A program made the translations under genes and the position numbers. The notes under the pieces were generated by a model, which was not told where the DNA came from, made no database searches, and saw nothing but the letters and a program-made list of their open reading frames with translations. A stretch of DNA of 45,278 nucleotides from Frankiaceae bacterium (GTDB lineage Bacteria; Actinomycetota; Actinomycetes; JADGOV01), in assembly GCA_017882785.1 (NCBI GenBank), contig JADGOV010000013.1:1-45278 (forward strand). Reading direction: 5' to 3'. Positions 1-7,875 of the stretch are shown in pieces. Every line of letters starts with the position of its first letter. Position 1 is the stretch's first letter.

Positions 1-99
1 CCAAAGTCCACGTCGTCCGTTCCCCCGCGCCGCCCTGCGGGGCGCCCGCCGAACAGCTCGAACCGGCGCAAGGGCAGTCGGCGTGGCGGGCGACATTGA
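1..99 (+). CDS. yidC: YidC membrane insertase, C-terminal tail only (partial)
   Basis: The frame starting at base 1 runs open to a TGA at 97-99. It encodes a Pro/Ser-rich stretch followed by a very basic tail ending RRKGSRRGGRH. YidC/Oxa1 insertases of actinobacteria end in such a Lys/Arg-rich cytoplasmic tail, thought to contact the ribosome. The next genes are jag, rsmG, parA and parB, which follow yidC in the conserved origin region. No membrane segment is inside the window, so the identification rests on position and the basic tail. The gene overlaps the earliest possible jag start (83). Confidence 0.68.
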   Translation, partial: PKSTSSVPPRRPAGRPPNSSNRRKGSRRGGRH

Positions 100-145
100 C
101 CCCTCCTCGGCGGCCAGCCTACGTAGACCTGACCTGGAGAGCACC

Positions 146-796
146 GTGACGCACCCTGAGACGCCGCCTGGCAGTGCGGCCCTAGACACAGCAACCCCGG
201 AGGCGACCGAAGCGGATACCGAAGCGGATACCGGAACGGCCTCGGAAGAGGCGACGGCCGCGGCAGCGGAGCGTTCGCCTGATCCGATCGATCGTGATGG
301 GGTCCCGGCGCCGGAGGACAGCACCCCCGTGAGCGGCGCGCGGTTGCTCGAGCGCGAGGGTGATCTGGCGGCGGACTACCTGGAGACGTTGCTCGATATC
401 ACCGACCTCGACGGCGACCTCGATATGGACATCGAGGGCGACCGGGCGACCGTGGACATCGTTGGTGAGGGCTTGACCGCCTTGGTCGGCTCGGAAGGGG
501 AGACCCTTGATGCGTTGCAGGAGCTGACTCGGTTGGCAGTGCACCGGGAGACCGGGGTCCGGAGTCGGCTGATGCTGGACATCGGCGGTTTCCGCGCGCG
601 GCGGCGGTCAGAGCTGCGCCAGGTCGGGGGGGACGTCGCTGGCGCGGTACGGGAAACGGGGACAGCCAAGGCGCTGCAGCCGATGACCCCGTTCGAGCGA
701 AAGGTGGTGCACGACGCCATCGCGGAGATTGGCGGCGTGCGCAGCGAATCCGAGGGCGAAGAGCCCAACCGCTTCGTGGTCGTTCATCCGACTTGA
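146..796 (+). CDS. jag: Jag/KhpB family KH-R3H RNA-binding protein
   Basis: Single-strand RNA-binding protein of the Jag (KhpB/EloR) family, which pairs with KhpA and in Firmicutes links RNA binding to cell elongation. An acidic Ala/Glu/Thr-rich N-terminal region is followed by a KH domain whose GxxG-type loop reads GSEGETLDALQ, then by a C-terminal R3H domain with the diagnostic Arg-x3-His in FERKVVHDAI. The firmicute Jag_N domain is absent, as usual in actinobacteria. I chose the GTG at 146 (216 aa) because GGAGA lies 6 bases upstream. An in-frame GTG at 83 would give 237 aa and overlap yidC by 17 bases. It sits between yidC and rsmG, its usual place. Confidence 0.9.
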   Translation: MTHPETPPGSAALDTATPEATEADTEADTGTASEEATAAAAERSPDPIDRDGVPAPEDSTPVSGARLLEREGDLAADYLETLLDITDLDGDLDMDIEGDRATVDIVGEGLTALVGSEGETLDALQELTRLAVHRETGVRSRLMLDIGGFRARRRSELRQVGGDVAGAVRETGTAKALQPMTPFERKVVHDAIAEIGGVRSESEGEEPNRFVVVHPT

Positions 797-808
797 CCCG
801 AGATAGCC

Positions 809-1462
809 GTGGACCAGGACTGGGCGCCTCTTGCGCCCGTTCCGCCCCCATCGCCGTCAGCGGCCGAGCACTTCGGGACAAGCCTGCCCCTCGCGTGTCG
901 GTACGCCGAGCTGCTGGCACGGGAAGGCGTCGCCTGGGGCCTCCTCGGACCTCGTGAACTGCCCCGGCTGTGGGATCGGCATCTGATCAACTCAGCCGCG
1001 CTGGCTCCGCTCGTGCCGCCTGAGTCCGTCGTCCTCGATGTGGGATCGGGCGCCGGGCTCCCCGGACTTCCTGTGCGGATCGTGCGGCCGGACCTGCAAC
1101 TCACCCTGCTGGAACCAATGGCGCGACGCGTCCGCTTCCTCGAGCTCTGCCTCCGCTCCCTCGAGCTGCCGGACGTGACTGTGCTGAACGCGCGTGCCGA
1201 GGAGTCCGCCGGCAAGGTATCGGCCACCGTCGTCACCGCTCGAGCGGTCGCCCCGCTGGCCAGGCTCCTGCCAGCGGTCTGGCCGCTCGTCCGACCTGGC
1301 GGACAGTTGCTGGCCGTGAAGGGGCGTACGGCCGAGGAGGAGCTTTCCCGCTGCTCGGCCTTGCCGACAGATCTCGACCGACCGCCTGAGGTGGTGCGTC
1401 GCTACACCTCAAGCGGCGTGCCGCTGGTTACAGTGGTGCGGTTCTGCCGGAAGGCCCGCTGA
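809..1462 (+). CDS. rsmG: 16S rRNA (guanine-527-N7)-methyltransferase RsmG
   Basis: Methylates N7 of G527 in 16S rRNA using S-adenosylmethionine. Loss of this methylation gives low-level streptomycin resistance in several bacteria. The 217-residue length is typical. The Rossmann-fold SAM-binding motif reads VLDVGSGAGLPGLPV, followed by LTLLEPMARRVRFL, and the family loop carrying PLARLLPAVWPLVRPGGQLL. The GTG start at 809 lies 12 bases after the jag stop with only a weak Shine-Dalgarno, suggesting co-transcription with jag. It precedes parA, the standard gidB-parA-parB order. Confidence 0.95.
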   Translation: MDQDWAPLAPVPPPSPSAAEHFGTSLPLACRYAELLAREGVAWGLLGPRELPRLWDRHLINSAALAPLVPPESVVLDVGSGAGLPGLPVRIVRPDLQLTLLEPMARRVRFLELCLRSLELPDVTVLNARAEESAGKVSATVVTARAVAPLARLLPAVWPLVRPGGQLLAVKGRTAEEELSRCSALPTDLDRPPEVVRRYTSSGVPLVTVVRFCRKAR

Positions 1463-1508
1463 GCCGGGGCGCTGCCAGCTGGCTGTAGACGGACGGAGGC
1501 GCTCCCCC

Positions 1509-2555
1509 TTGTCAGGACAGGTGGGCCTCGGTTGGCCCCGGTCGCCTGTTGCGGTCACGCAGCCGGGTGCCGCGAGTGGAATCGGCTGGCCGCCGGCGCC
1601 GGCGCCCCCCGACGTAGAGGCCCCGCCCGTGCCCTCGGTTTCACGTGAAACAACCCCCCCGCAGGTGGGTGACCGCTGGCCGGCGCCGGTGCCTCCCCGG
1701 GTCCTGACCATCGCCAACCAGAAGGGTGGGGTCGGCAAGACGACGAGCGCGGTCAACCTTGCCGCCGCTCTCTCCCAGCACGGGCTGCGCGCCCTCGTCA
1801 TCGACCTCGACCCGCAGGGCAACGCCTCCACTGCGCTGGCCGTGCCGCACGCCGCCGGGTCGCCGTCGATGTACGACGTGGTAGTCAAGGGCAAGCCACT
1901 CGGTGACGTCGTCGTCGCCGCGCCCGATCTGCCTGGACTCTGCTGTGCCCCCGCCACGATCGACCTTGCCGGCGCCGAGATCGAGCTGGTCCCCGTCGTC
2001 GCCCGGGAGATGCGGCTCCGCAAGGCGCTGACAAGCTACCTGCGGACCGCGGAGGTGGACTACGTGATCATTGACTGTCCGCCGTCTCTGGGACTGCTCA
2101 CCGTCAACGCGCTCGTCGCGGCGCAGGAGGTATTGATCCCGGTGCAGTGCGAGTACTACGCGCTCGAGGGGCTGAGCCAACTCGTGCACACCATCGACCT
2201 GGTGCAGACCGAGCTCAACCCGGAGCTGGAGATTTCCACTCTGCTGCTCACCATGTACGACGCCAGGACCAAGCTGGCCGACGCGGTGGCCGAGGATGTC
2301 CGGGCGCACTTCGGCCGTCGGGTGCTGGACACGATCATTCCGCGCAGTGTCCGGATCTCCGAGGCGCCTGGCTTCGGGCAGACGATCCTCAGCTATGACC
2401 CCGGCTCCCGGGGTGCGCGGGCCTATGTGCAGGCCGCGGCGGAGTTGGCTGCCGCCGCGGTGTCCCCGGCGCCGGTCCAGCTGTCGCCGGGACCGCAGCG
2501 CGATACGCCGGAGCCGCGATTCCACCGGCCGCAGGAGGTGCAGTTGCATGGGTGA
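1509..2555 (+). CDS. parA: Chromosome partitioning ATPase ParA (Soj)
   Basis: Deviant Walker-type ATPase that binds DNA nonspecifically and moves ParB-parS origin complexes during segregation. The P-loop KGGVGKTT is at residues 72-79, followed by the ParA motifs VIDLDPQGNAS and YVIIDCPPSLGLLT, and RSVRISEAPGFGQ near the C terminus. A 65-residue low-complexity N-terminal extension precedes the ATPase core and contains the codons VSRET, which are the parS site (1638-1651). I chose TTG at 1509 because a perfect GGAGG lies 9 bases upstream. GTG at 1521 or 1629 are alternatives without a clear ribosome site. The stop overlaps the parB start by 8 bases, implying translational coupling. Confidence 0.96.
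   Translation: MSGQVGLGWPRSPVAVTQPGAASGIGWPPAPAPPDVEAPPVPSVSRETTPPQVGDRWPAPVPPRVLTIANQKGGVGKTTSAVNLAAALSQHGLRALVIDLDPQGNASTALAVPHAAGSPSMYDVVVKGKPLGDVVVAAPDLPGLCCAPATIDLAGAEIELVPVVAREMRLRKALTSYLRTAEVDYVIIDCPPSLGLLTVNALVAAQEVLIPVQCEYYALEGLSQLVHTIDLVQTELNPELEISTLLLTMYDARTKLADAVAEDVRAHFGRRVLDTIIPRSVRISEAPGFGQTILSYDPGSRGARAYVQAAAELAAAAVSPAPVQLSPGPQRDTPEPRFHRPQEVQLHG
1638..1651. other. parS centromere site inside parA
   Basis: GTTTCACGTGAAAC is the exact 14-bp palindromic parS core recognised by ParB. The flanks are G on the left and A on the right, so 15 of 16 positions fit the 16-bp consensus. It is read through as Val-Ser-Arg-Glu-Thr in the ParA N-terminal extension. I saw no second exact copy in the window. 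Confidence 0.95.
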
Positions 2556-3504
2556 GGAGCCAAGCCGGCTAGGTCGAGGACTTGGCGCTCTGATCGCGCC
2601 TCGGCCGCTTCGGGTCGACGCCGGCCCGCCGCGAGACGACGAACGGCCGGAGAGCCCATACCGCGAGGTCCCGGTCACTGACCTGCGGCCCAACCCGCGC
2701 CAGCCCCGCAGCGTCTTCGATGACGACGCGCTGGCCGAGCTCGCCGCGTCCATCTCCATCGTGGGCCTGCTCCAGCCCATCGTGGTCCGGCCGGTGGGCA
2801 ACGAAGGCGGGGCTGCGTTCGAGGTGGTGATGGGGGAGCGTCGCTGGCGGGCGGCGATGGCCGCCGGCCTGACGGTGGTGCCGGTACTCGTCCGGGAGAC
2901 CGCGGACAACGACATGCTGCGTGATGCGGTGCTGGAGAACCTGCACCGGGCCGACCTCAATCCGCTCGACGAGGCCGCGGCCTATGCCCAGCTGCTGGCG
3001 GACTTCGGGGCCACGCATGAGCAGTTGGCCGGCCGGGTGGGGCGGTCCCGAGCGCACGTGACGAACATGCTGCGGCTGCTCCACCTCCCGCCGCCGGTGC
3101 AGCGCCGGGTGGCCGCTGGTGTGCTGTCCGCGGGCCACGCGCGGGCGCTGCTCGGACTTGCCGATGCGGCTGCCCAGGAGCGGTTGGCCGGCCGCATCGT
3201 GGCCGAGGGGCTCTCGGTCCGGGCGGTCGAGGAGATCGTGGCCGTCGGCGCCGAGGAAGAGCCGCGTCGGCGTACCCGGCAGGCGCTCGCCCGTGCTCCG
3301 TCACCACACTTTGCCGAGCTCTCCGAGGTGCTCACCGAGCGTTGGGACACCCGGGTCAGGGTCGAGGCGGGTCGGAACAAGGGCCGGCTCGTCGTCGAGT
3401 TCGGTTCGGCTGCGGACCTGGACCGCATCCTGGCCATGCTGGCGCCAGACGTGCTGACCCACGATGACCGACCGAGTGAGGAGTCTGCAGCCGCCGCGGG
3501 TTGA
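2548..3504 (+). CDS. parB: Chromosome partitioning protein ParB (Spo0J)
   Basis: CTP-dependent clamp protein that loads at parS and spreads, guiding origin segregation with ParA. The start ATG at 2548 has AGGAGG nine bases upstream and overlaps the end of parA by 8 bases. Translation begins MGEEPSRLGRGLGALI, the typical ParB start. The ParB/Srx nuclease-like fold follows with RPNPRQPR, then the CTP-binding box GERRWRAA and the ENLHRADLNPLDEA motif. A helix-turn-helix region (QLAGRVGRSRAHVTNMLRLL) follows, then a C-terminal dimerisation domain. The length of 318 residues is normal. Confidence 0.96.
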   Translation: MGEEPSRLGRGLGALIAPRPLRVDAGPPRDDERPESPYREVPVTDLRPNPRQPRSVFDDDALAELAASISIVGLLQPIVVRPVGNEGGAAFEVVMGERRWRAAMAAGLTVVPVLVRETADNDMLRDAVLENLHRADLNPLDEAAAYAQLLADFGATHEQLAGRVGRSRAHVTNMLRLLHLPPPVQRRVAAGVLSAGHARALLGLADAAAQERLAGRIVAEGLSVRAVEEIVAVGAEEEPRRRTRQALARAPSPHFAELSEVLTERWDTRVRVEAGRNKGRLVVEFGSAADLDRILAMLAPDVLTHDDRPSEESAAAAG

Positions 3505-3544
3505 CGACTCCGCCGGACACGCTGTCATTCGGGCGAGGGAGGAC

Positions 3545-4756
3545 CTACTGCCGGTAGCTGTCCAGGAAGTGGCCGATCCGACTGATTGCCTCAGAGAGGT
3601 CGTCCACATGGGGCAGTGTGACGATGCGGAAATGGTCCGGTCGTGGCCAGTGGAACCCGCTGCCCTGCACGACCAGGAGGTGCTCGGCGAGAAGCAGGTC
3701 GAGGACGAAACGCTCGTCGTCGACGATCCGATGGCGCTCCGGGTCCAGGCGGGGAAACGCGTAGAGAGCGCCGTCGGGCTTTGTGCAGCTCACCCCCGGG
3801 ATGTCGTTGAGCGCCTCCCAGGCGCACGCCCTTTGCTCGTGCAGGCGACCACTGGGCAGGGTGAGGGCTTTGATGTCCTGCGGACCGCCGAGTGCGGCCT
3901 GGATGCCGTGTTGCGCCGGCACATTCGCGCACAGCCGCATGTTCGCCAGGATGTTCATGCCTTCGACGTAGCTCTCGGCATGTTGCGTGGGGCCGGAGAT
4001 GACTGCCCATCCCGCACGGAAGCCGGCCACCCGGTAGGCCTTGGAGAGGCCGTTGAAGGTGACGCACAACACGTCCGGCGCCACCGATGCCGTCGCCAGG
4101 TGCTGCGCCCCGTCGTAGAGAATCTTGTCGTAGATCTCGTCGGAGAACAGCAGCAGGCTGTGCTGTCGCGCGATCTCGGCGATCCCGTCCAGAATCTCCC
4201 GCGGATAGACCGCCCCGGTCGGGTTGTTCGGATTGATCACGACGATTGCCCGGGTCCTGCTCGTGACGCGGCTGGCGATGTCCTCGAGGTCCGGCAGCCA
4301 TCCGGCGGCCTCGTCGCAGTGGTAGTGCACCGCGGTACCGCCACACAGGCTCACTACCGCGGTCCACAGCGGGTAGTCGGGCGCTGGGATGAGCACCTCG
4401 TCACCGGCGTTCAGCAGCGCTTGCAGCGCCATGTTGATGAGCTCGGAGACGCCGTTGCCCAGCCAGACGTCATCGACATCCAGACCGTCGATGCCCTTCT
4501 GCGTGTGGTACTGAACGACGGCGCGACGGGCCGGCAGTATCCCTTTGGAGTCGCTGTAGCCCTGGGCAACTTCCAGATTGCGGATGATGTCGCCGAGGAT
4601 CTCCTCTGGAGCCTCGAAGCCGAACGGCGCGGGGTTGCCGATATTCAGCTTGAGGATGTGGTGGCCCTCCTGCTCGAGCCGCAGGGCGTGCTCGAGCACC
4701 GGACCGCGGACGTCGTAGGCGACGTGCGTGAGCTTGTCGGACTGCCTGACCTGCAT
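3545..4756 (-). CDS. alaA: Alanine aminotransferase AlaA-like (PLP, class I/II)
   Basis: Pyridoxal-phosphate aminotransferase closely resembling Escherichia coli AlaA along its whole 403 residues. It interconverts pyruvate and glutamate with alanine and 2-oxoglutarate in the cytosol. Seen directly: the N-terminal DVRGPVLEHALRLEQEG, KLNIGNPAPFGFEAPEEI, the PNNPTGAVY loop, FSDEIYDKILYD, and the Schiff-base lysine K239 in LSKAYRVAGFRAGW. The ATG at 4756 has only a weak ribosome site. It converges on parB, with 40 bases between the stops and only a weak CTAC/GTAG hairpin there. It lies downstream of the MMPL gene on the same strand, 99 bases away, with no obvious functional link. Confidence 0.93.
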   Translation of the reverse strand: MQVRQSDKLTHVAYDVRGPVLEHALRLEQEGHHILKLNIGNPAPFGFEAPEEILGDIIRNLEVAQGYSDSKGILPARRAVVQYHTQKGIDGLDVDDVWLGNGVSELINMALQALLNAGDEVLIPAPDYPLWTAVVSLCGGTAVHYHCDEAAGWLPDLEDIASRVTSRTRAIVVINPNNPTGAVYPREILDGIAEIARQHSLLLFSDEIYDKILYDGAQHLATASVAPDVLCVTFNGLSKAYRVAGFRAGWAVISGPTQHAESYVEGMNILANMRLCANVPAQHGIQAALGGPQDIKALTLPSGRLHEQRACAWEALNDIPGVSCTKPDGALYAFPRLDPERHRIVDDERFVLDLLLAEHLLVVQGSGFHWPRPDHFRIVTLPHVDDLSEAISRIGHFLDSYRQ

Positions 4757-4855
4757 CGCATCAGCCTAAGGCCTGCCCGGCGGCGACCTGGTCGAGTCGC
4801 CGACCAGCGCCGGAGCGGCAGAGCATCTGAGGCATCTTTGAAGCTGGAAGTTGCC

Positions 4856-6973
4856 CTACTCGACCAGTGCGCCTTCCTTGAGTTCGGCTTCGTCGGGCGC
4901 CATGTCCCGCTTCTGGGCCAGCGTGCTCGGCCACCACATCCAGCGGCCGATGTCGAGGTTGAGCGCGGTGACAAGTACCGAACGAACGATGAGCGTGTCC
5001 AACAACACGCCCAACGCCACCACGATGCCCACCTCAGCGAAGGCCACGACCGGCAGCGTGGCGAGCACGGCGAAGGTGCCGGCCAGCACGAAGCCCGCCG
5101 AGGTGATGACCGCGCCGGTCGCTGCCAGCCCGATCAACGCCCCACGCCGGGTGCCGTACTTCTTGGCCTCCTCGTGCACGCGGGTCGCCAGGAAGATGTT
5201 GTAGTCGATGCCGAGGGCCACGAGGAACACGAACACCAGCAACGGCAGCCCGGTATCTGCCCCCTTGAACCCGAGCACCTGGTTGAACAAGATCGCGCTG
5301 ATGCCGAAGGCCGCGAGGAAGGAGAGCACCACCGTCGCGACCAGGACCAGCGGTGCGACGAGTGCCCGGAGCAGCAGCGCGAGGATGAGGAAGACCACCA
5401 GCAGGACCACCGGGATGATCACTTTGTTGTCGCGGGCCGACGCACGCCTGACGTCGAGCTGCACGGCAGTGCTGCCACCGACCTTCGCATCGGCGCCCGG
5501 GACCTGATGGACAGCGCCCCGGACGCGGTCCACAGTGTGCTGTGCAGCCGTGCTGTCGGGCCCGTCCGTGAGGGTGCCCTCCAGGTAGGTGTAGCCATTT
5601 CGCGGGGGCGTTGCCGTCACGGTGCCCGGCACGATCCCGGCAGTGCCCTTGAAGGCCGCCCGCACCGCCGCCGACCCATCGGCCTTGCTGATGACAACGA
5701 CGGGTGCGCCCGTGCCGGAGACGAAGTGCTTGTCCACCACTCGCTGCCCGACGATCGAATCCGGCGTGCCGACGAAAGAGTCCTCGTTGGACAGGCCCTT
5801 GGCGTTGAGCTGGAAGATCCCGAAGGCCAGCGCGCCGAGGATCACTACTGTCGTCACCCAGACGGCTCGCGGGCGGCGGGCGATGAGTCGTCCGACGTGT
5901 GCCCACCGGCCGGTCGCGCTGCGGTCGACGGAGCCGTATGCCGGCCGCAGCGGCCAGAAGACCCACCGTCCGGTGATGACGAGCAGCGCCGGTAGCAGTG
6001 TGAGCGTCGCGAGCACGCCCACCGCGATGCCGATGGCGAGGGCCGGGCCCATGCTGGCGGTGGAGTTCATCTCCGCCAGGACCAGGCAGAGCATCCCGAC
6101 GATGACGGTCGCCCCGCTGGCAGAGATGGCCGGCCCGGCCCGGTGCAACGCCGCCGCCATGGCCTCGTGCCGGTCGGCGTGCCGACGTAGCTCCTCGCGG
6201 TAGCGGGCGACGAGCAGCAGCGCGTAGTCAGTGCTGGCGCCGAACACGAGCACCGTTAGGATGCCCTGGCTCTGCCCGTTGACCGTCAGGCCGGCGTGCT
6301 TGGCGAGCAGGTAAATGACGCCTTGCGCTGCCGTGAGGGCGACGCCCGCCGAGATCACCGGCATCAGCCAAAGGATGGGGCTGCGGTAGGTGACCAGCAG
6401 GATGATGATCACGACAGCGAGCGCGGCATAGAGCAGCGCGCCGTCGATTCCGGCGAATGCCTTGGCGAAGTCGGCGCTGACACCTGCAGGACCGGTGACG
6501 TACACGGTCAAGCCCGCCGCGTGCGGCGCCGCCTTCTCGCTCACATCCTTGACGAAGGCCGGGAGCTTGTTCCACCCGTTCGCACCGAGGTTGACCGGGA
6601 CCAACAACTCCAGCGCCCGCCCGTCCTTGGATCGGATCGGACCGACAACGGCGCGGTCAACAAGATCGAAGGTGCCGAAGGTCTTGGCGTCGGCGGTTGC
6701 CGCGGCCTGATCAGCGGCGGTGATCCCACTCGCGCGTTGGTAGACAACGACCGCCGGCACCTCGTCAGGGTTCTGGAAGGGTCCGGCCAGCTTGTAGACC
6801 TGTGTCGACTCGGCGCTACCGGGCAGCCAGTTGACCGTGTCGTTCTTCTGCACGCTGGTCAGCTTCCCCGCCAGTGGGCCGGCGATTGCCAGGACGACCA
6901 CCCAGAAGGCGAGAACGACCCACTTCGTCCGCCGGCCGGCGGGGATGCTCGCGATTCTTCTCACACCCACCAC
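4856..6973 (-). CDS. MMPL/RND family membrane transporter
   Basis: Large inner-membrane protein of 705 residues with the two-repeat RND architecture: one N-terminal membrane helix, an extracytoplasmic domain, five helices, then the same arrangement again. The acidic proton-relay positions typical of MMPL proteins are visible as GASTDYALLLVARYREE in the first half and LGIDYNIFLATRVHEE in the second. Family members export lipids, siderophores or drugs, and the substrate cannot be told here. The GTG start at 6973 is preceded by GAAGGGG; in-frame GTGs at 6970 and 6964 are alternatives. No TetR or lipid-synthesis gene is adjacent. Confidence 0.88.
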   Translation of the reverse strand: MVGVRRIASIPAGRRTKWVVLAFWVVVLAIAGPLAGKLTSVQKNDTVNWLPGSAESTQVYKLAGPFQNPDEVPAVVVYQRASGITAADQAAATADAKTFGTFDLVDRAVVGPIRSKDGRALELLVPVNLGANGWNKLPAFVKDVSEKAAPHAAGLTVYVTGPAGVSADFAKAFAGIDGALLYAALAVVIIILLVTYRSPILWLMPVISAGVALTAAQGVIYLLAKHAGLTVNGQSQGILTVLVFGASTDYALLLVARYREELRRHADRHEAMAAALHRAGPAISASGATVIVGMLCLVLAEMNSTASMGPALAIGIAVGVLATLTLLPALLVITGRWVFWPLRPAYGSVDRSATGRWAHVGRLIARRPRAVWVTTVVILGALAFGIFQLNAKGLSNEDSFVGTPDSIVGQRVVDKHFVSGTGAPVVVISKADGSAAVRAAFKGTAGIVPGTVTATPPRNGYTYLEGTLTDGPDSTAAQHTVDRVRGAVHQVPGADAKVGGSTAVQLDVRRASARDNKVIIPVVLLVVFLILALLLRALVAPLVLVATVVLSFLAAFGISAILFNQVLGFKGADTGLPLLVFVFLVALGIDYNIFLATRVHEEAKKYGTRRGALIGLAATGAVITSAGFVLAGTFAVLATLPVVAFAEVGIVVALGVLLDTLIVRSVLVTALNLDIGRWMWWPSTLAQKRDMAPDEAELKEGALVE

Positions 6974-7139
6974 GGGAATGCCCCTTCTCGCGGCCGCCCC
7001 ACTGACACGACGGTGCCCGGGGACTCTACCTAAGGGTCAGCGTGTTTCAGAGCCAAAGCTGACGCGAGGATATGTGGTCAGTGCGGGCAAGTGTCAAACG
7101 CGGTGAGCGGCCCCCGTGTTGTCCTGGCGGGAGAGATGT

Positions 7140-7188
7140 GGTGGAAGAGGCCCGCGCGCAACCCGCACGGCGCGGGTAAACTTCCACC
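7140..7188 (+). promoter_or_regulatory. Two-tier hairpin upstream of the GNAT gene
   Basis: GGTGGAAG (7140-7147) pairs perfectly with CTTCCACC (7181-7188). Inside it CCCGCGC (7151-7157) pairs perfectly with GCGCGGG (7170-7176), closing a 12-base loop. The small internal loop is AGG opposite TAAA. The structure ends 30 bases before the GNAT start codon, in the divergent gap between the MMPL and GNAT genes. It could be an mRNA leader element or a DNA operator; the sequence does not decide. Confidence 0.55.
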
Positions 7189-7218
7189 GGCGTTTCCCTC
7201 GTTCCGGAGAGGTCCTGC

Positions 7219-7836
7219 GTGGCGCGTCGACTGGTCAACATCACGCTGGACAACCTGGACGATCTACCCCGCCGGTGCCGACAGTGCGTCTTCTGGGAGC
7301 TGGATCCGGTGGCCGGCAGCCGGGTGTTGGAGTCCGGCAACGCCGATCTGGAAAAGGAGGCCTGGGTCTCGGCCACGCTGCTGGAATGGGGCAGCTGCGG
7401 CAAGATCGTGTACGTGGACGGCGCGCCGGCCGGCTTCGTCCTGTTCGCTCCGCCGGCCTACGTGCCCCGGTCGGCCGCGTTTCCGACCAGCCCGGTGAGC
7501 GCTGACGCGGTGCTGTTGATGACCGGCCATGTGGTCCCGCAGTACGCCGGTGGCGGGCTGGGGCGGATGTTGGTCCAAGGCATCGCCAAGGAGCTGCTGC
7601 GTCGCGGCGTACGGGCGGTCGAGGCCTTCGGTGATCTGCAGTGGGCCGGTCCGGCCTGCGTGCTGCCAGCCGATCACCTGCTGGCTGTGGGCTTCAAGAC
7701 CGTTCGACCGCACTCCCGGTGGCCCCGCCTGCGCCTGGAGCTGAAGTCGGCGCTGTCCTGGCGGGAGGATGTCGAGGTCGCGCTGGAGCGGCTACTCGGA
7801 TCGATGTCCCCCGAAGGTGCCTTGCGGCCGGTCTGA
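7219..7836 (+). CDS. GNAT-fold N-acetyltransferase (Rv3916c-like position)
   Basis: A 205-residue protein with a GNAT-type acetyl-CoA loop, seen as VPQYAGGGLGRMLVQGIAKELLRRG, preceded by the strand AVLLMTGHVV. It begins with a Cys-containing segment RCRQCVFWEL found in this actinobacterial family. It occupies the place of the conserved gene between parB and cwlM in mycobacteria (Rv3916c). Substrate and partner are unknown. The GTG start at 7219 has GGAGAGG eight bases upstream. The gene converges on the cwlM-like gene and shares a strong hairpin with its end. A large hairpin lies in its leader. Confidence 0.82.
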   Translation: MARRLVNITLDNLDDLPRRCRQCVFWELDPVAGSRVLESGNADLEKEAWVSATLLEWGSCGKIVYVDGAPAGFVLFAPPAYVPRSAAFPTSPVSADAVLLMTGHVVPQYAGGGLGRMLVQGIAKELLRRGVRAVEAFGDLQWAGPACVLPADHLLAVGFKTVRPHSRWPRLRLELKSALSWREDVEVALERLLGSMSPEGALRPV

Positions 7837-7839
7837 GCC

Positions 7840-7875
7840 GCGGGTCTCCGCCCGCCGGGTCAGCTGGAGACCCGC
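7840..7875. terminator. Inverted repeat at the convergent GNAT/cwlM ends
   Basis: GCGGGTCTCC (7840-7849) is perfectly complementary to GGAGACCCGC (7866-7875), giving a 10-bp stem and a 16-base loop. It starts 4 bases after the GNAT stop, and its loop contains the stop codon of the opposing gene (7860-7862). Being symmetric, it could end transcription from both sides. There is no T-run, as is common in actinobacterial terminators. Confidence 0.6.

Noticed and set aside
83-145. N-terminal 21-residue extension of Jag from GTG at 83
   Set aside because: It overlaps yidC, and the GTG at 146 has a better spaced GGAGA; kept only as an alternative start.
1641-2960. 439-residue open frame on the minus strand opposite parA/parB
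   Set aside because: High-GC shadow; parA and parB motifs occupy the other strand.
3545-3557. CTAC-tgccg-GTAG hairpin at the parB/alaA junction as terminator
   Set aside because: Only a 4-bp stem; too weak compared with the 9-10 bp stems at other convergent ends.
3464-5995. 843-residue open frame on the plus strand
   Set aside because: It is the antisense of alaA and the MMPL gene, has no domain, and both minus-strand genes are clear matches to known families.
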